Source: Pirellulaceae bacterium
GTDB taxonomy: Bacteria; Planctomycetota; Planctomycetia; Pirellulales; Pirellulaceae
Assembly (NCBI GenBank): GCA_020852965.1
Contig: JADYZV010000073.1
Coordinates: 57,142-121,141, forward strand
Length of the DNA: 64,000 nt
Direction: 5' to 3'
In this document: positions 1-8,168 of the stretch, piece after piece
How the letters are laid out: each line of letters starts with the position of its first letter
Position numbering within the stretch: the stretch's first letter is position 1
Position numbers and translations under genes: made by a program
Notes under the pieces: model-generated
What the model was told of the DNA's origin: nothing
Database searches by the model: none
What the model saw: only the letters and a program-made list of their open reading frames with translations

Positions 1-232
1 GCAGGCCCGTTTCGACCAGGGTCTTGCATTTCTCGGCGATGGTCGCACCGATACCCGCGTATCGGGTCAGATCGCGACTGGGATCGGCTAAGATATCGGC
101 TACCGATTCGCTCAGATCGGCAATGCTACGCGCGGCAGTGCGGTAAGCGCGAACGCGGAATGCATTCTCGCCTCGCAGTTCGAGCAGGTGCGCCAGTTCG
201 TCGAAAACTTCAGCAATTTCGGAATTCTTCAT
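1..232 (-). CDS. polX: PolX-type DNA polymerase/PHP protein, N-terminal fragment cut by the window edge
   Basis: Only the first 77 codons lie in the window. The translation begins MKNSEIAEVFDELAHLLELR and continues with ENAFRVRAYRTAARSI and YAGIGATIAEKC. This is the usual opening of bacterial family-X polymerases: an 8-kDa-type helical domain with a helix-hairpin-helix motif (YAGIGATIAEK, about residues 58-68). Full-length members go on to a nucleotidyltransferase domain and a PHP nuclease domain and act in gap-filling DNA repair; none of that is visible here. ATG at 230-232 is preceded by AGAGAAGCG. The gene diverges from the Rrf2 gene at 506. The family call rests on the N-terminus alone but that segment is distinctive. 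Confidence 0.85.
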   Translation of the reverse strand, partial: MKNSEIAEVFDELAHLLELRGENAFRVRAYRTAARSIADLSESVADILADPSRDLTRYAGIGATIAEKCKTLVETGL

Positions 233-388
233 CGCTTCTCTGGTTCGGTAGAGGGTGCCAGCCAAGTCGTTGGCACGGTCCATCAGCCATGACTTTCACT
301 GCACAATATGGTTTAGTTGTCGTCCTGAGGGAAGGTCGGATATGCGTTTTGCAATTGGCCGTTCCGGGAGCCAAGTACTCTAGCTCGT

Positions 389-403
389 GCCAGGCAAGCT
401 GGC
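389..403. repeat. Small hairpin GCCAG-GCAAG-CTGGC
   Basis: A 5-bp inverted repeat flanked by AGCTCGT on the left and AGGGGGC on the right. A related but longer hairpin containing AGCTCGT and CTGGCAGGGAGC lies at 4350-4379, so this may be a degraded copy of the same dispersed element. Confidence 0.35.
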
Positions 404-415
404 AGGGGGCGGCAT

Positions 416-445
416 GGCGATCTATACTTAGTACACTAATAGGGG
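416..445 (+). promoter_or_regulatory. Candidate promoter/operator ahead of the Rrf2 gene
   Basis: A near-consensus -10 hexamer TATACT (423-428) overlaps an inverted repeat TTAGT-AC-ACTAA (428-439), about 70 bp before the Rrf2 start codon. A palindrome overlapping the -10 box fits autoregulation, which is common for Rrf2 proteins. No convincing -35 box is visible, so the promoter call is tentative. Confidence 0.3.
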
Positions 446-505
446 TAGATTGAGCGGCACGCAGCTTGTCGCAGTGTATGGAAACTTGTCGTTGGAATTG
501 AACAA

Positions 506-925
506 ATGATATCGAAGACTGCCGAATATGCCCTGAGGGCAGTGGCTTGCTTGGCTGGGCAACCGGGCACTAGCATGTCCGCCGATCGACTTGCCGAAGT
601 GACCAAAGTTCCGCGCCGTTACTTGACTCGAGTGCTCCAGGATTTGGCGGCCGCTGGATTGGTGCGATCGCGTCCAGGCCCTGGAGGTGGTTATGAACTG
701 TGCAAGTCGAGCGACAATCTGTCGATTCTGGATGTCGTCAATACGGTCGAACCGATCGAACGCATCAAAAAGTGTCCGCTGGGTTTAAAGGGTCACACAA
801 GCCTGTGCCCGCTGCATACGGAACTAGACAACGCCTATGCGGCAACCGAAGCGGCTTTTGCCAAGGTTACAATCAGTGAATTGATCAACTCGGCAAATCC
901 TATCATTCCGCTCTGCGATAGCTAA
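506..925 (+). CDS. Rrf2-family transcriptional regulator
   Basis: A 139-residue protein of typical Rrf2 length. The N-terminal winged helix-turn-helix (about residues 1-70) has the family opening [17 protein letters not shown], followed by the recognition region [19 protein letters not shown] and the wing motif [10 protein letters not shown]. The C-terminal half carries a cysteine cluster, [17 protein letters not shown], plus a Cys in YELCKSS. Family members such as IscR, NsrR and RsrR bind an Fe-S cluster through Cys in this region, so a redox- or NO-sensing role is plausible, though the C-x10-C spacing differs from IscR. The gene stands alone and diverges from polX; a palindrome in its upstream region may be its own operator. 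The target genes are not known. Confidence 0.9.
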   Translation: MISKTAEYALRAVACLAGQPGTSMSADRLAEVTKVPRRYLTRVLQDLAAAGLVRSRPGPGGGYELCKSSDNLSILDVVNTVEPIERIKKCPLGLKGHTSLCPLHTELDNAYAATEAAFAKVTISELINSANPIIPLCDS

Positions 926-1194
926 CGGTTTGCCTACCTTAAAACTTAGATTTGACAGTAGTGGACGAGGTTACGAGTCCCTGACGTATAACAAAAACCA
1001 GGGGACTCGTAACCTCGTCCACTACGCTAGAGGGTCTGCCGAATTGGAACCGGCGGTAACGATTGCGCTGTTTATGATGTGCGTCGGTACTCAGTCCGTT
1101 GCGGTAAGCTACTGTCGAGCCGTAGTTGCGACAGATTACCAATTAAAATGAGTGGAGTCTTCCTGCGGTAGATTCCCTCGTTGAAACGAATTCG
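926..1194. other. Intergenic region dominated by a long palindrome
   Basis: The 269 bp between the Rrf2 gene and the PQQ propeller contain a perfect long inverted repeat (see 958-1025). The rest shows no convincing gene. Open frames on either strand here are made of the repeat and have no start context or recognisable product. The palindrome could terminate the Rrf2 transcript, although no T-tract follows it. Confidence 0.6.
958..1025. repeat. Family-1 palindromic repeat, perfect inverted pair
   Basis: The left arm at 958-981 and the right arm at 1002-1025 are 24 bp each and perfectly complementary, separated by a 20-bp spacer. The core reads GTGGACGAGGTTACGAGTCC. The same core recurs at 23859-23989, 46316-46339 and 53384-53408. 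It is an intergenic REP/BIME-like element rather than coding sequence. Confidence 0.85.
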
Positions 1195-2553
1195 ATGGCA
1201 ACTGATTGTGCAATTAGATGCGGCACTGCTTGGATTGCGGGAATTGGTTTAGCTGGATGGTTGATGTTCCTGCAGCTCGCGGACGTTGCGCAGGCTGAAG
1301 ACTGGTGGCAGTTTCGTGGACCCAACTCAGGGCATACTGTCGCTCGAGGGCTGCCGCTGGAGTGGGACAATTTCTTTCGAGAGCCCAAATGGAAGACACA
1401 GATACCTGGCAAGGGATGGTCTTCGCCGATCGTTGTCGGAGATCGCATTTGGCTGACATCGGCCGAGCAGGTCGCCTTGGAGAATGTTGCCGTCGGTGAC
1501 AAACTTGCTGAGCTACCCTTCGGTGCCTACGATCTGGTGACCGATGCGTCGGTGAAATTGTTTGCCATAGAAATCGATGCGAAGACAGGCGAACGATTGC
1601 GGCGCATTGAACTGTTCCAGCGGCAAGCCCCCCAGCCGATCCACGCGATGAATAGCTACGCCTCGCCTACGCCAGCGACGGACGGCGAGCGGCTGTACTG
1701 TCATTTTGGAGCTTTGGGGACGGCCTGCATTGCAATCGCCAGCGGCGAAGTGCTATGGAAACAAGAGCTAGTGGTCGAAGAGATCACCGGTCCCGCTGCA
1801 TCCCCGGTTCTGTGGAAGGAGCATCTGATACTCGCCTGTGATGGTGCCGACCAGCAGTACTTGATCGCACTCGACAAACTCACGGGGCAAACCAATTGGA
1901 AAGTCGAACGCCCCGAGATCACGGTCGCCGACGAAACATGGCGGCGCGCATTCAGTACTCCACTCATCGTCGAATCGAAGGAGCGAGTGCAATTGATCTC
2001 GATGTCGGCGCAGTGGTTGATCTCCGTCAATCCGGCCGATGGAAGTCCATGGTGGCGCGCCAAAGTTGGCAGCGGCTATTCGGCAGTGCCCACCCCAATT
2101 TGTGTGGATGAAACCGTGTACGTATGCACCGGTTTTCCCAAAGCCGAAATGGTTGCCGTCAACATTGGTGGCAGCGGCGATGTGACCGACTCGGCTATTG
2201 CCTGGCGGCACGCTCGGCAAGTGCCCGAGGTTTCATCACCGATAGAGGTGGACGGAGACCTATACTTCGGGTCGTCGCAAGGAGTTGTCTCCTGCTTGGA
2301 TGCCGCGACTGGAAAGCTATATTGGCAGGAGCGTGTGGGTGGAAATTTTGCAGCTAGCCCCATCTTTGCCGAAGGCAGAATTTACTTTTGCAACTCAGCA
2401 GGGGTATGCACCGTCATCCAGCCAGGCCACCACTACGTGGAACTCGCTCGCAATGAGCTATTTGGCGAAACGTATGCTTCAGCGGTCGTCTATAAAAATC
2501 AAATTCTGCTGCGGACCAACCCGTACTTGTTTTGTTTAGAATCGACACCGTAG
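1195..2553 (+). CDS. Secreted PQQ-like beta-propeller repeat protein (BamB-like fold)
   Basis: 452 residues. The first ~34 residues form a signal peptide (hydrophobic WIAGIGLAGWLMFLQLADVAQA, cut before EDWW). The mature protein opens with DWWQFRGPNSG, a motif very common in planctomycetal PQQ_2 repeat proteins. Repeated blades with a Trp and a short A-x-D-x-x-[ST]-G-x-x-x-W pattern follow, for example ASGEVLWKQEL, LDKLTGQTNWKVERP, VNPADGSPWWRAKVG and LDAATGKLYWQERVG. The fold is an eight-bladed-type propeller as in BamB and quinoprotein dehydrogenases. Catalytic residues for PQQ binding are not evident, so a scaffold or binding role is more likely than an enzyme. It probably acts in the periplasm or at the cell surface. 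It is monocistronic and convergent with the gene at 2637. Confidence 0.85.
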   Translation: MATDCAIRCGTAWIAGIGLAGWLMFLQLADVAQAEDWWQFRGPNSGHTVARGLPLEWDNFFREPKWKTQIPGKGWSSPIVVGDRIWLTSAEQVALENVAVGDKLAELPFGAYDLVTDASVKLFAIEIDAKTGERLRRIELFQRQAPQPIHAMNSYASPTPATDGERLYCHFGALGTACIAIASGEVLWKQELVVEEITGPAASPVLWKEHLILACDGADQQYLIALDKLTGQTNWKVERPEITVADETWRRAFSTPLIVESKERVQLISMSAQWLISVNPADGSPWWRAKVGSGYSAVPTPICVDETVYVCTGFPKAEMVAVNIGGSGDVTDSAIAWRHARQVPEVSSPIEVDGDLYFGSSQGVVSCLDAATGKLYWQERVGGNFAASPIFAEGRIYFCNSAGVCTVIQPGHHYVELARNELFGETYASAVVYKNQILLRTNPYLFCLESTP

Positions 2554-2636
2554 ACGCGCCCAAACAGGATGGGACGTTTTGACAATCATCGCGAACCGCC
2601 ACCAAACCGCAGGTTTGAGTTGAAGTTTACGTTTCT

Positions 2637-4100
2637 TTAGAAGTATAGTCCCAATCCGAGTACCGCGCTGTCTTGGATGACCGAGCGATCGCTGACGGTG
2701 GTGATATTGAGCAGTGGAGCAAAGCCGCTGCTGCGTACGTACTCGGCTGAGACAAAAGCGTTGGGATGAACCTGGACGCCGTAGCCGAGTACCAATTGGC
2801 GATTGAATTCAAATTGGCTTCCCGAAGGGCCTTGTATCCCTTCACTCCAACTGACGCTCATGTGGCTCGGACGCACGCTGTCTAGTCGGTAGGCCCCTTC
2901 GACGCGATAGGCGGAAACGCGCGTAGCGGTGACGGGCCAAGGCCGTACGGTGGAAATGTACTCACCCCCGAAGATCCAGCGGCCCCAATCAAGTCGAGCA
3001 TTGACGTCCCACGCGGTATTGTAATTCTGGCCAAACTGATTCAGATCCAAGTGCTCAGCCGTGAAACCATCGTAGATCGTGCCATACAATACGCCACTTC
3101 CCAACCGTAAGCGACGCTCGGGACTTTGCCCGAACGTGTACGCGATATTGCCGGCGAAGTTATTCAGGTCTCCTCGTTCGACCGAGTCGGCCGCGCGGAT
3201 CCCTCGTCCACCATTGATGGCCGCCACAGTCATATCGAGCGAATTGCCGTGGTAGCCCGCTCCGGCCCCTTCAGCCAAGGCTGCGAAGTAGTGCCAGGTG
3301 AGTGCTTGTGTAAACGGGCTAAGCGTCTGCATGTCGCCGAAGCCCACATTTTTCTTGCCGATGTAGGCATAAAAAGGACTGTTGTTCAAGTTGCCTAGCA
3401 CCGCATAGGCTTGGCGTGTCTGCAAGCTCCCCTGTTGAAAACTGCCAAACGTAAATACATCCGAAAACAACAACTCCGCATACACGCTTGCCCATGACGT
3501 CACCGTAGCCGTGACCTGCGAATTGGCTTGCAGGATGCGTACGTCGCTGGCATAATCGCCATGAAAGTCGGTCGGAAAGCGTCCTAGGTAAGGGAACTTG
3601 TTGGTCGCATTGGTGCGCGCTCCCAGAAACGAGAAACGCCCCTGAGCCCCTACGGTAACATGCGGACAGCCGGCATAGTTGTACGAGCCATCTTGCAGAA
3701 TGAAGAGCTCTTTGTCCGTTTGTCGATTCTGGAAATCGAGCAGTTGATAGCTCAACGCCGTATTCTTCCGCAACCAGCCGCCGTCTCCAATTCCGCTTGA
3801 GTAACTATTGCTGGGAACGGTGCCGCTGGGGGCCGGCTCGTAGGGAGCTGGTTGAAAATCAATGGGCCCTGCAATTCCCGGTGGAGAAGAATCGCTCGGT
3901 CCGTACGATTGAACTGCGGTCTGCATGCCCGCAGTGTTCGGGGTGTAACTCCCCAGCGGTATGCTTGAACTACTGCTGCGCGCAAAGGCCGGGGTAGGAG
4001 CCGGCGGCAGCGTGGCTAGAGACTGTGCCGAGGCGACGGGGGTGATCCAACTGACAACAAAACCGATACCCATCAGGGCCCATTGCATGATCCAACGCAT
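2637..4100 (-). CDS. Outer-membrane beta-barrel (porin-like) protein
   Basis: 487 residues from the ATG at 4098-4100; an upstream in-frame TTG would add 15 residues that look non-coding, and GGGGTGG sits before the ATG. An N-terminal signal peptide (MRWIMQWALMGIGFVVSWITPVASA) is followed by about 90 Pro/Ser-rich residues and then a region of alternating aromatic/hydrophobic strands. The protein ends AVLGLGLYF; a terminal Phe in an amphipathic last strand is the hallmark of barrels inserted by BamA. The pattern of short strands, Gly-rich turns and YAYIGKKNVGFGD resembles LbtU/phosphate-porin-like barrels, but the substrate cannot be read from the sequence. It is divergent from the ceramidase-like gene. 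Confidence 0.65.
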   Translation of the reverse strand: MRWIMQWALMGIGFVVSWITPVASAQSLATLPPAPTPAFARSSSSSIPLGSYTPNTAGMQTAVQSYGPSDSSPPGIAGPIDFQPAPYEPAPSGTVPSNSYSSGIGDGGWLRKNTALSYQLLDFQNRQTDKELFILQDGSYNYAGCPHVTVGAQGRFSFLGARTNATNKFPYLGRFPTDFHGDYASDVRILQANSQVTATVTSWASVYAELLFSDVFTFGSFQQGSLQTRQAYAVLGNLNNSPFYAYIGKKNVGFGDMQTLSPFTQALTWHYFAALAEGAGAGYHGNSLDMTVAAINGGRGIRAADSVERGDLNNFAGNIAYTFGQSPERRLRLGSGVLYGTIYDGFTAEHLDLNQFGQNYNTAWDVNARLDWGRWIFGGEYISTVRPWPVTATRVSAYRVEGAYRLDSVRPSHMSVSWSEGIQGPSGSQFEFNRQLVLGYGVQVHPNAFVSAEYVRSSGFAPLLNITTVSDRSVIQDSAVLGLGLYF

Positions 4101-4568
4101 GATGGTAACCACCCCGCCATCCCTGGCTGACTTTGACGATTGCAACGACCGATTGACCGCTGAACCTACGAACCCACCTTCCTTGGTGGATTTCCCATTG
4201 TAAGTATCGACCCGTATCGTCCTGATCCGTCCTCCCGATTGCGTGTAATTGAAATTGGCGATGTATCCGTTAGAAGCGTTACATTTTAAGAGTGTTGTAA
4301 GGTGAGGTTTTTGGTTTTAGAAATCGCTGGCTTAAATCGTGAAGCCTCAGCTCCCCCGCCAGCTCGTCTGGCAGGGAGCAAAGTTTTGTAGCTAGCTCGC
4401 CTTGTCCCTCCTGCGTTGTTTTCCGGCCGAACCGGAGCCCGTGGCGGTCCAAATCGAATCAGCATCGGAAGTGTGAACGAACAGATGTCCAGGGCGTTGC
4501 AGGCGGCCGACGATCCGTTTACTCTGAAGTGTGCATCATCCCACCGAGTTATATCTTCCCACCACTTA
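4101..4568. other. Divergent intergenic region with an imperfect hairpin
   Basis: 468 bp separate two outward-facing genes and must hold both promoters; none can be assigned with confidence. A hairpin GCTCCCCCGCCAG-CTCGT-CTGGCAGGGAGC lies at 4350-4379. Its position between divergent genes argues for a dispersed repeat and not a terminator. No further gene is seen. Confidence 0.5.
4350..4379. repeat. Hairpin element, 12-13 bp imperfect arms
   Basis: Arms at 4350-4362 and 4368-4379 pair except for one bulged base around a 5-nt loop CTCGT. A shorter, similar motif occurs at 389-403. A dispersed-repeat origin is inferred from that similarity only. Confidence 0.45.
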
Positions 4569-6722
4569 ATGGAGCACAACGTGTTTCTGCAATCAAGAAC
4601 GATCGTTTGCCTAGTCTGCTTCGGGGTGTTACCCAATCAAGCTCGGAGTGTCGAGCCTGCAGGGACTTTCCGCGCAGGCGCTGTAGCGGTCGAAATCACT
4701 CCGACCGAATTCCCGCGCCGAGTGGCTGGAGGTTTTCTGGAAGGCCGTGCCGAACAGGCCAACGATCGTCTGTGGGTGCGTAGCATTGCACTGGACGACG
4801 GAAGTCAGCCGTTGGTATTGACTGTCGTCGATACTTGCATGATGGCTCAATCACTGATCGACGACGCCAAGCGACAGGCCAGTGAGCGATGTGATGTACC
4901 CGTGGGCCGCATGATGGTCTCAGCGACGCATACTCACTCGGCACCCGCCGCCATGGGCTGTCTGGGCACGCGACTCGACGAAGTCTACGCTGCGTTTTTA
5001 GTCGGTAAGATTGCAGACGCAATCGTGCAGGCGCATGCCAAATTGCAACCGGCGCGTATCGGCTGGACCGCAGTGGAGGATTGGGAGCATACGCACAATC
5101 GTCGCTGGATTCGAAAACCGGAATCTATGGTCGTCGATCCCTTTGGCAACGCTACCGGACGTGCTCATATGCATCCAGGTTACCTGAGCAGCGACATTAT
5201 TGGTCCATCGGGTCCGGTCGATCCAACTCTATCGCTTGTGGCCGTACAATCGCTCGATGGGCAACCGCTGGCCGTGTTGGCCAACTACTCTCAGCACTAC
5301 TTTGGTGCTGCGGCCGTGTCGGCTGACTATTATGGATTGTTCTGCAAGTATATCGCTGAACTTCTTGGGCAAAGCGGTGAAGGAAACGGTCCCTTTGTCG
5401 TTGCACTTTCGCAAGGTACCAGCGGTGATTTGATGTGGATGGACTATGGCTCGCCCGCCAAGTCGATCACGATTGCGGAGTTTGCAGAAGCGATTGCGAA
5501 AGTCGCCGAGCGTGGTTTGTCGCAGATCGAATATCACGATTCGGCCCCGCTGCAAATGGTCGAAAAGAAATTGTCGCTCGACTATCGCGTCCCCAACGCC
5601 GAGCGTTTGGCATGGGCCGAGCCGATCGCCGCGCAAATCGAAGACGACTTGCCCAAGAGCCTTCCCGAAGTTTACGCGCGAGAGGCACTGATCCTACATC
5701 AGCGTCAGCGTACCGAACTGAAGCTCCAAGCCATTCGTATTGGCGAATTGACGATCGCGACTTTGCCGAACGAAGTCTACGCGCTAACCGGCTTGAAACT
5801 GCGGGCGCGTTCACCTGCAACGATGCACTTTAATATCGAGCTTGCTAACGGAGCAGAAGGTTACATACCGCCACCCGAACAACACACACTCGGCGGCTAC
5901 ACCACCTGGCCCGCCCGCACAGCCGGTTTGGAAGTCCAGGCTGAATCGAAAATCGTCGAAGCGTTATCCAGTGCGCTCGAAGAGGTTACCGGACAACCAA
6001 TTCGCACAATGCAGGACGAACATGGTCCCTACGCCTTGGCCGTATTGGCTGGGAAACCGTTGGCATATTGGCGTATGAACGATGCCGAAGGTTCGACGCC
6101 ACGCAACGCAGTGGAGGCAGGACCGGTCGCGCACTTGACAGGTGGTTTTGCGTTCTACCTGCCAGGTGTTGGCAGCGGCAGTGGGATCGGTAGCGGCGAG
6201 CGACTGACCGCAGCGGCCTTTTCACGCGATCCAGTAATCAATCGAGCTATCCATTTCGCTGGTGGTTCTATGACTGCAGAAATTAGCCAGCCAAGCGATC
6301 ACTACACGCTAGCTGCCTGGATTTGGTTGGGAGAGCCTAGCGGAGCGAGCCAGCGAAGCGGCCTGATCGTTCGCGGGCCATTCGGCGAAAAGCTCATCGC
6401 GCATCAAGATAGCGAGCATCGCCTACGATTGGAGTTAGTCGCTGCGGAGGTCGGAATTGAATTCTCTCAGGCAACCTGGCCAGCCGAGGATTGGAATTTC
6501 ATCGTTTTAGTGCGCGAGGGGAATGAAGTGCGCGTGCATGTCAACGGTTCGCCACATCCAGTATTGAAATCATCGATCGATAGTCGGCTACCCGCTGATG
6601 CCGAGTTTGCTGAACTGCGTTTGGCAGACGAATTGCAGGGCAAGCTGGACGAAGTTGCGCTCTTCCCGCGTGCGCTCAGCGATACCGAATTAACTCAGCT
6701 TTGGGAGACTGGGATGAGGTAA
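4569..6722 (+). CDS. Neutral/alkaline ceramidase-like hydrolase with C-terminal LamG-type domain, exported
   Basis: 717 residues from the ATG at 4569, chosen because it opens a signal peptide (MEHNVFLQSRTIVCLVCFGV, cut near ARS-VEPAG); an upstream in-frame TTG at 4416 would bury it. Residues ~30-490 match the neutral/alkaline non-lysosomal ceramidase N-terminal family used widely in planctomycetes. Visible motifs are FRAGAVAVEITP at the mature N-terminus, VVDTCMM, and VSATHTHSAP around residue 120, whose histidines are the expected zinc ligands. Residues ~500-717 form a LamG/concanavalin-like jelly roll (LAYWRMNDAEGSTPRNAV, YTLAAWIWLGEP, GKLDEVALFPRALSDTEL). True ceramidase activity is uncertain because many bacterial members act on unknown amides. 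The gene is monocistronic. Confidence 0.75.
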   Translation: MEHNVFLQSRTIVCLVCFGVLPNQARSVEPAGTFRAGAVAVEITPTEFPRRVAGGFLEGRAEQANDRLWVRSIALDDGSQPLVLTVVDTCMMAQSLIDDAKRQASERCDVPVGRMMVSATHTHSAPAAMGCLGTRLDEVYAAFLVGKIADAIVQAHAKLQPARIGWTAVEDWEHTHNRRWIRKPESMVVDPFGNATGRAHMHPGYLSSDIIGPSGPVDPTLSLVAVQSLDGQPLAVLANYSQHYFGAAAVSADYYGLFCKYIAELLGQSGEGNGPFVVALSQGTSGDLMWMDYGSPAKSITIAEFAEAIAKVAERGLSQIEYHDSAPLQMVEKKLSLDYRVPNAERLAWAEPIAAQIEDDLPKSLPEVYAREALILHQRQRTELKLQAIRIGELTIATLPNEVYALTGLKLRARSPATMHFNIELANGAEGYIPPPEQHTLGGYTTWPARTAGLEVQAESKIVEALSSALEEVTGQPIRTMQDEHGPYALAVLAGKPLAYWRMNDAEGSTPRNAVEAGPVAHLTGGFAFYLPGVGSGSGIGSGERLTAAAFSRDPVINRAIHFAGGSMTAEISQPSDHYTLAAWIWLGEPSGASQRSGLIVRGPFGEKLIAHQDSEHRLRLELVAAEVGIEFSQATWPAEDWNFIVLVREGNEVRVHVNGSPHPVLKSSIDSRLPADAEFAELRLADELQGKLDEVALFPRALSDTELTQLWETGMR

Positions 6723-6740
6723 GGTTTTTTCCCTGCTATC

Positions 6741-6794
6741 CGATGACATGAAATCTCGCACGGATGGCAAGGACTGCAAGCTTGAGCTTGCAAG
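6741..6794. repeat. Family-2 repeat fragment plus hairpin
   Basis: The stretch at 6741-6772 contains ATCTCGCACGGATGGCAAGG and matches the repeats at 37712-37766 and 54453-54529. It is followed by a short hairpin TGCAAGCT-TG-AGCTTGCA (775-782 and 785-792 of the 6000s). It lies between two convergent genes. Confidence 0.55.
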
Positions 6795-6829
6795 AATTGA
6801 GATTGCGTCGCTGAAATGTTATTCGTCTA

Positions 6830-8053
6830 CTACTCGGCCCGCTCGAGTAGTTTTTCATAGATGGCTTTGGCCTCGGCGAACTCGGCGAGAGCCTCGTCGT
6901 CGAGCACTCCCTGATTGCGCTGGAGTTCGCTCGTCATTCGTGAAAGGAAGTACTCGACATCGCGGCGGCGTGGTCGGAGTACTGAATCGGGCGCGTCGAC
7001 AAAAACAGGATTGGTGTGAGCCAGAATCACCTTGCCTTTGGGCGCGGTCTCGTCGGGCTGCTCGAAACACCGTAGGGCAAACCAACCACTCGAATCACAC
7101 GGTATCGCCACATCGATCGAACAGCGATTGGAATGCGCCGTCCCTTTACCTGTAGTCAAGGCATTGGATACATCGATTGTACGTCCGTTGTGAATCACTT
7201 CTACACGGGCCAGTGGGTGGACCGAATGGATAGTACCTGTCACGCGCATATGTTCTTTGCTTGGGATCGATGTCCATGTTGTGCCGGGAAGCGCGTCGTT
7301 GAAACGCACATCCAGCAGCGGGCCTTGAGTTACAAAGCTGTGTCCCTGATTGAGATGCTCGATCCACGTAGGGTAGTCGAACGCATCGCCACAATGCACG
7401 TAGACACGGCTATGCCCCAAAGCGACGGGGTGAACGCCCGAGGCCGTGCCGGCGGCAACTCGCATGCGAAAGCCACAATTGAGAAAAGCGTAGTAGGTTT
7501 GCAAACCAAATTCGGTCCAGCCCAATTCCGTAAAGCCTTGTTCATCGCGTTCGATTTCGGGCCAATCCATTGGAGCGTTCTCCAACGTCCATTTGGGGAA
7601 TCCAAACCGCGTCTCCCAGTGGTGGTTGTTTCCAAGCTCGAACAGATCGACTTTCATGATGGGGACAATCATGACTGACCAATTCCATGAGTGTTTGTCG
7701 AGGTCTAGCAGCGCGTCTTGCCGTCTCGTTTCGGCGGCGATCTTGGCAACGGGCGGCGCGGTAAGCTCAAACGGTCGTTGATGATTGATTATCAATACTG
7801 CCCCTTGTGTATGCGGCTTGCCACCCACGCGGAAGATCTCGTATTCGGTGTTGACTGGATAATAAAGATGAAGTGGATCGATTATTACGGGTTCGGCTGG
7901 GAGCACAGGGCCTGTCGTCGCAGGGATTTCGTGACTGTCGCGGACCCAATAGCTCAATGGAAAAGCCACATTGACGTCCTCGGCGGGGAGTACATTGTGC
8001 ATGTCACTGGCCGGTAGATGCACGTGCGTATCGCCCGAGTACCAACCCCGTAG
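6830..8053 (-). pseudogene. CehA/McbA-type metallohydrolase, 5'-truncated remnant
   Basis: The reading frame open from 8053 to 6830 encodes LRGWYSGDTHVHLPASD followed by conserved family segments such as IVPIMKVDLFELGNNHHWE, AAGTASGVHPVALGHSRVYVH and GHSFVTQGPLL. WYSGDTHVH is the metal-binding opening of the PHP-like domain of CehA/McbA proteins, which normally follows an N-terminal segment of one hundred or more residues. Here an in-frame TAG (8054-8056) lies ten residues before that motif, and no ATG, GTG or TTG precedes it. The first possible start is the GTG inside the HVH motif (8021-8023), which would delete the metal ligands. The TAG is the first triplet of a perfect hairpin (8054-8073). 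The gene therefore looks cut off at a palindrome. A 397-residue product from the GTG cannot be excluded. Confidence 0.7.
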
Positions 8054-8081
8054 CTACCGTCGCCAGACGGTAGAGTGCTAC
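8050..8081. repeat. Palindrome CTACCGTC-GCCA-GACGGTAG
   Basis: Perfect 8-bp arms at 8054-8061 and 8066-8073 enclose the tetraloop GCCA, with outer GTAG/CTAC at 8050-8053 and 8078-8081. It lies between the truncated CehA/McbA gene and the large membrane-protein gene. Read on the minus strand, its end supplies the TAG that closes the CehA/McbA frame. Confidence 0.7.
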
Positions 8082-8168
8082 ATATGTTTGTTTAGCGAAT
8101 CTTCCTTAGCTGAGTAGATTAAGTATAACCGATCCATTGCGACCGATGCAACGAAACACGTACTCTGG

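Noticed and set aside
930..1151. Open frames on both strands between the Rrf2 and PQQ genes
   Set aside because: They consist largely of the family-1 palindrome, which stays open on both strands because of its symmetry; no start context or domain.
4350..4379. Hairpin considered as a terminator
   Set aside because: It lies between two divergently transcribed genes, where no transcript is expected to end, and lacks a T-run after it.
4416..4568. Upstream extension of the ceramidase-like protein from a TTG
   Set aside because: It would place 51 unrelated residues before an obvious signal peptide.
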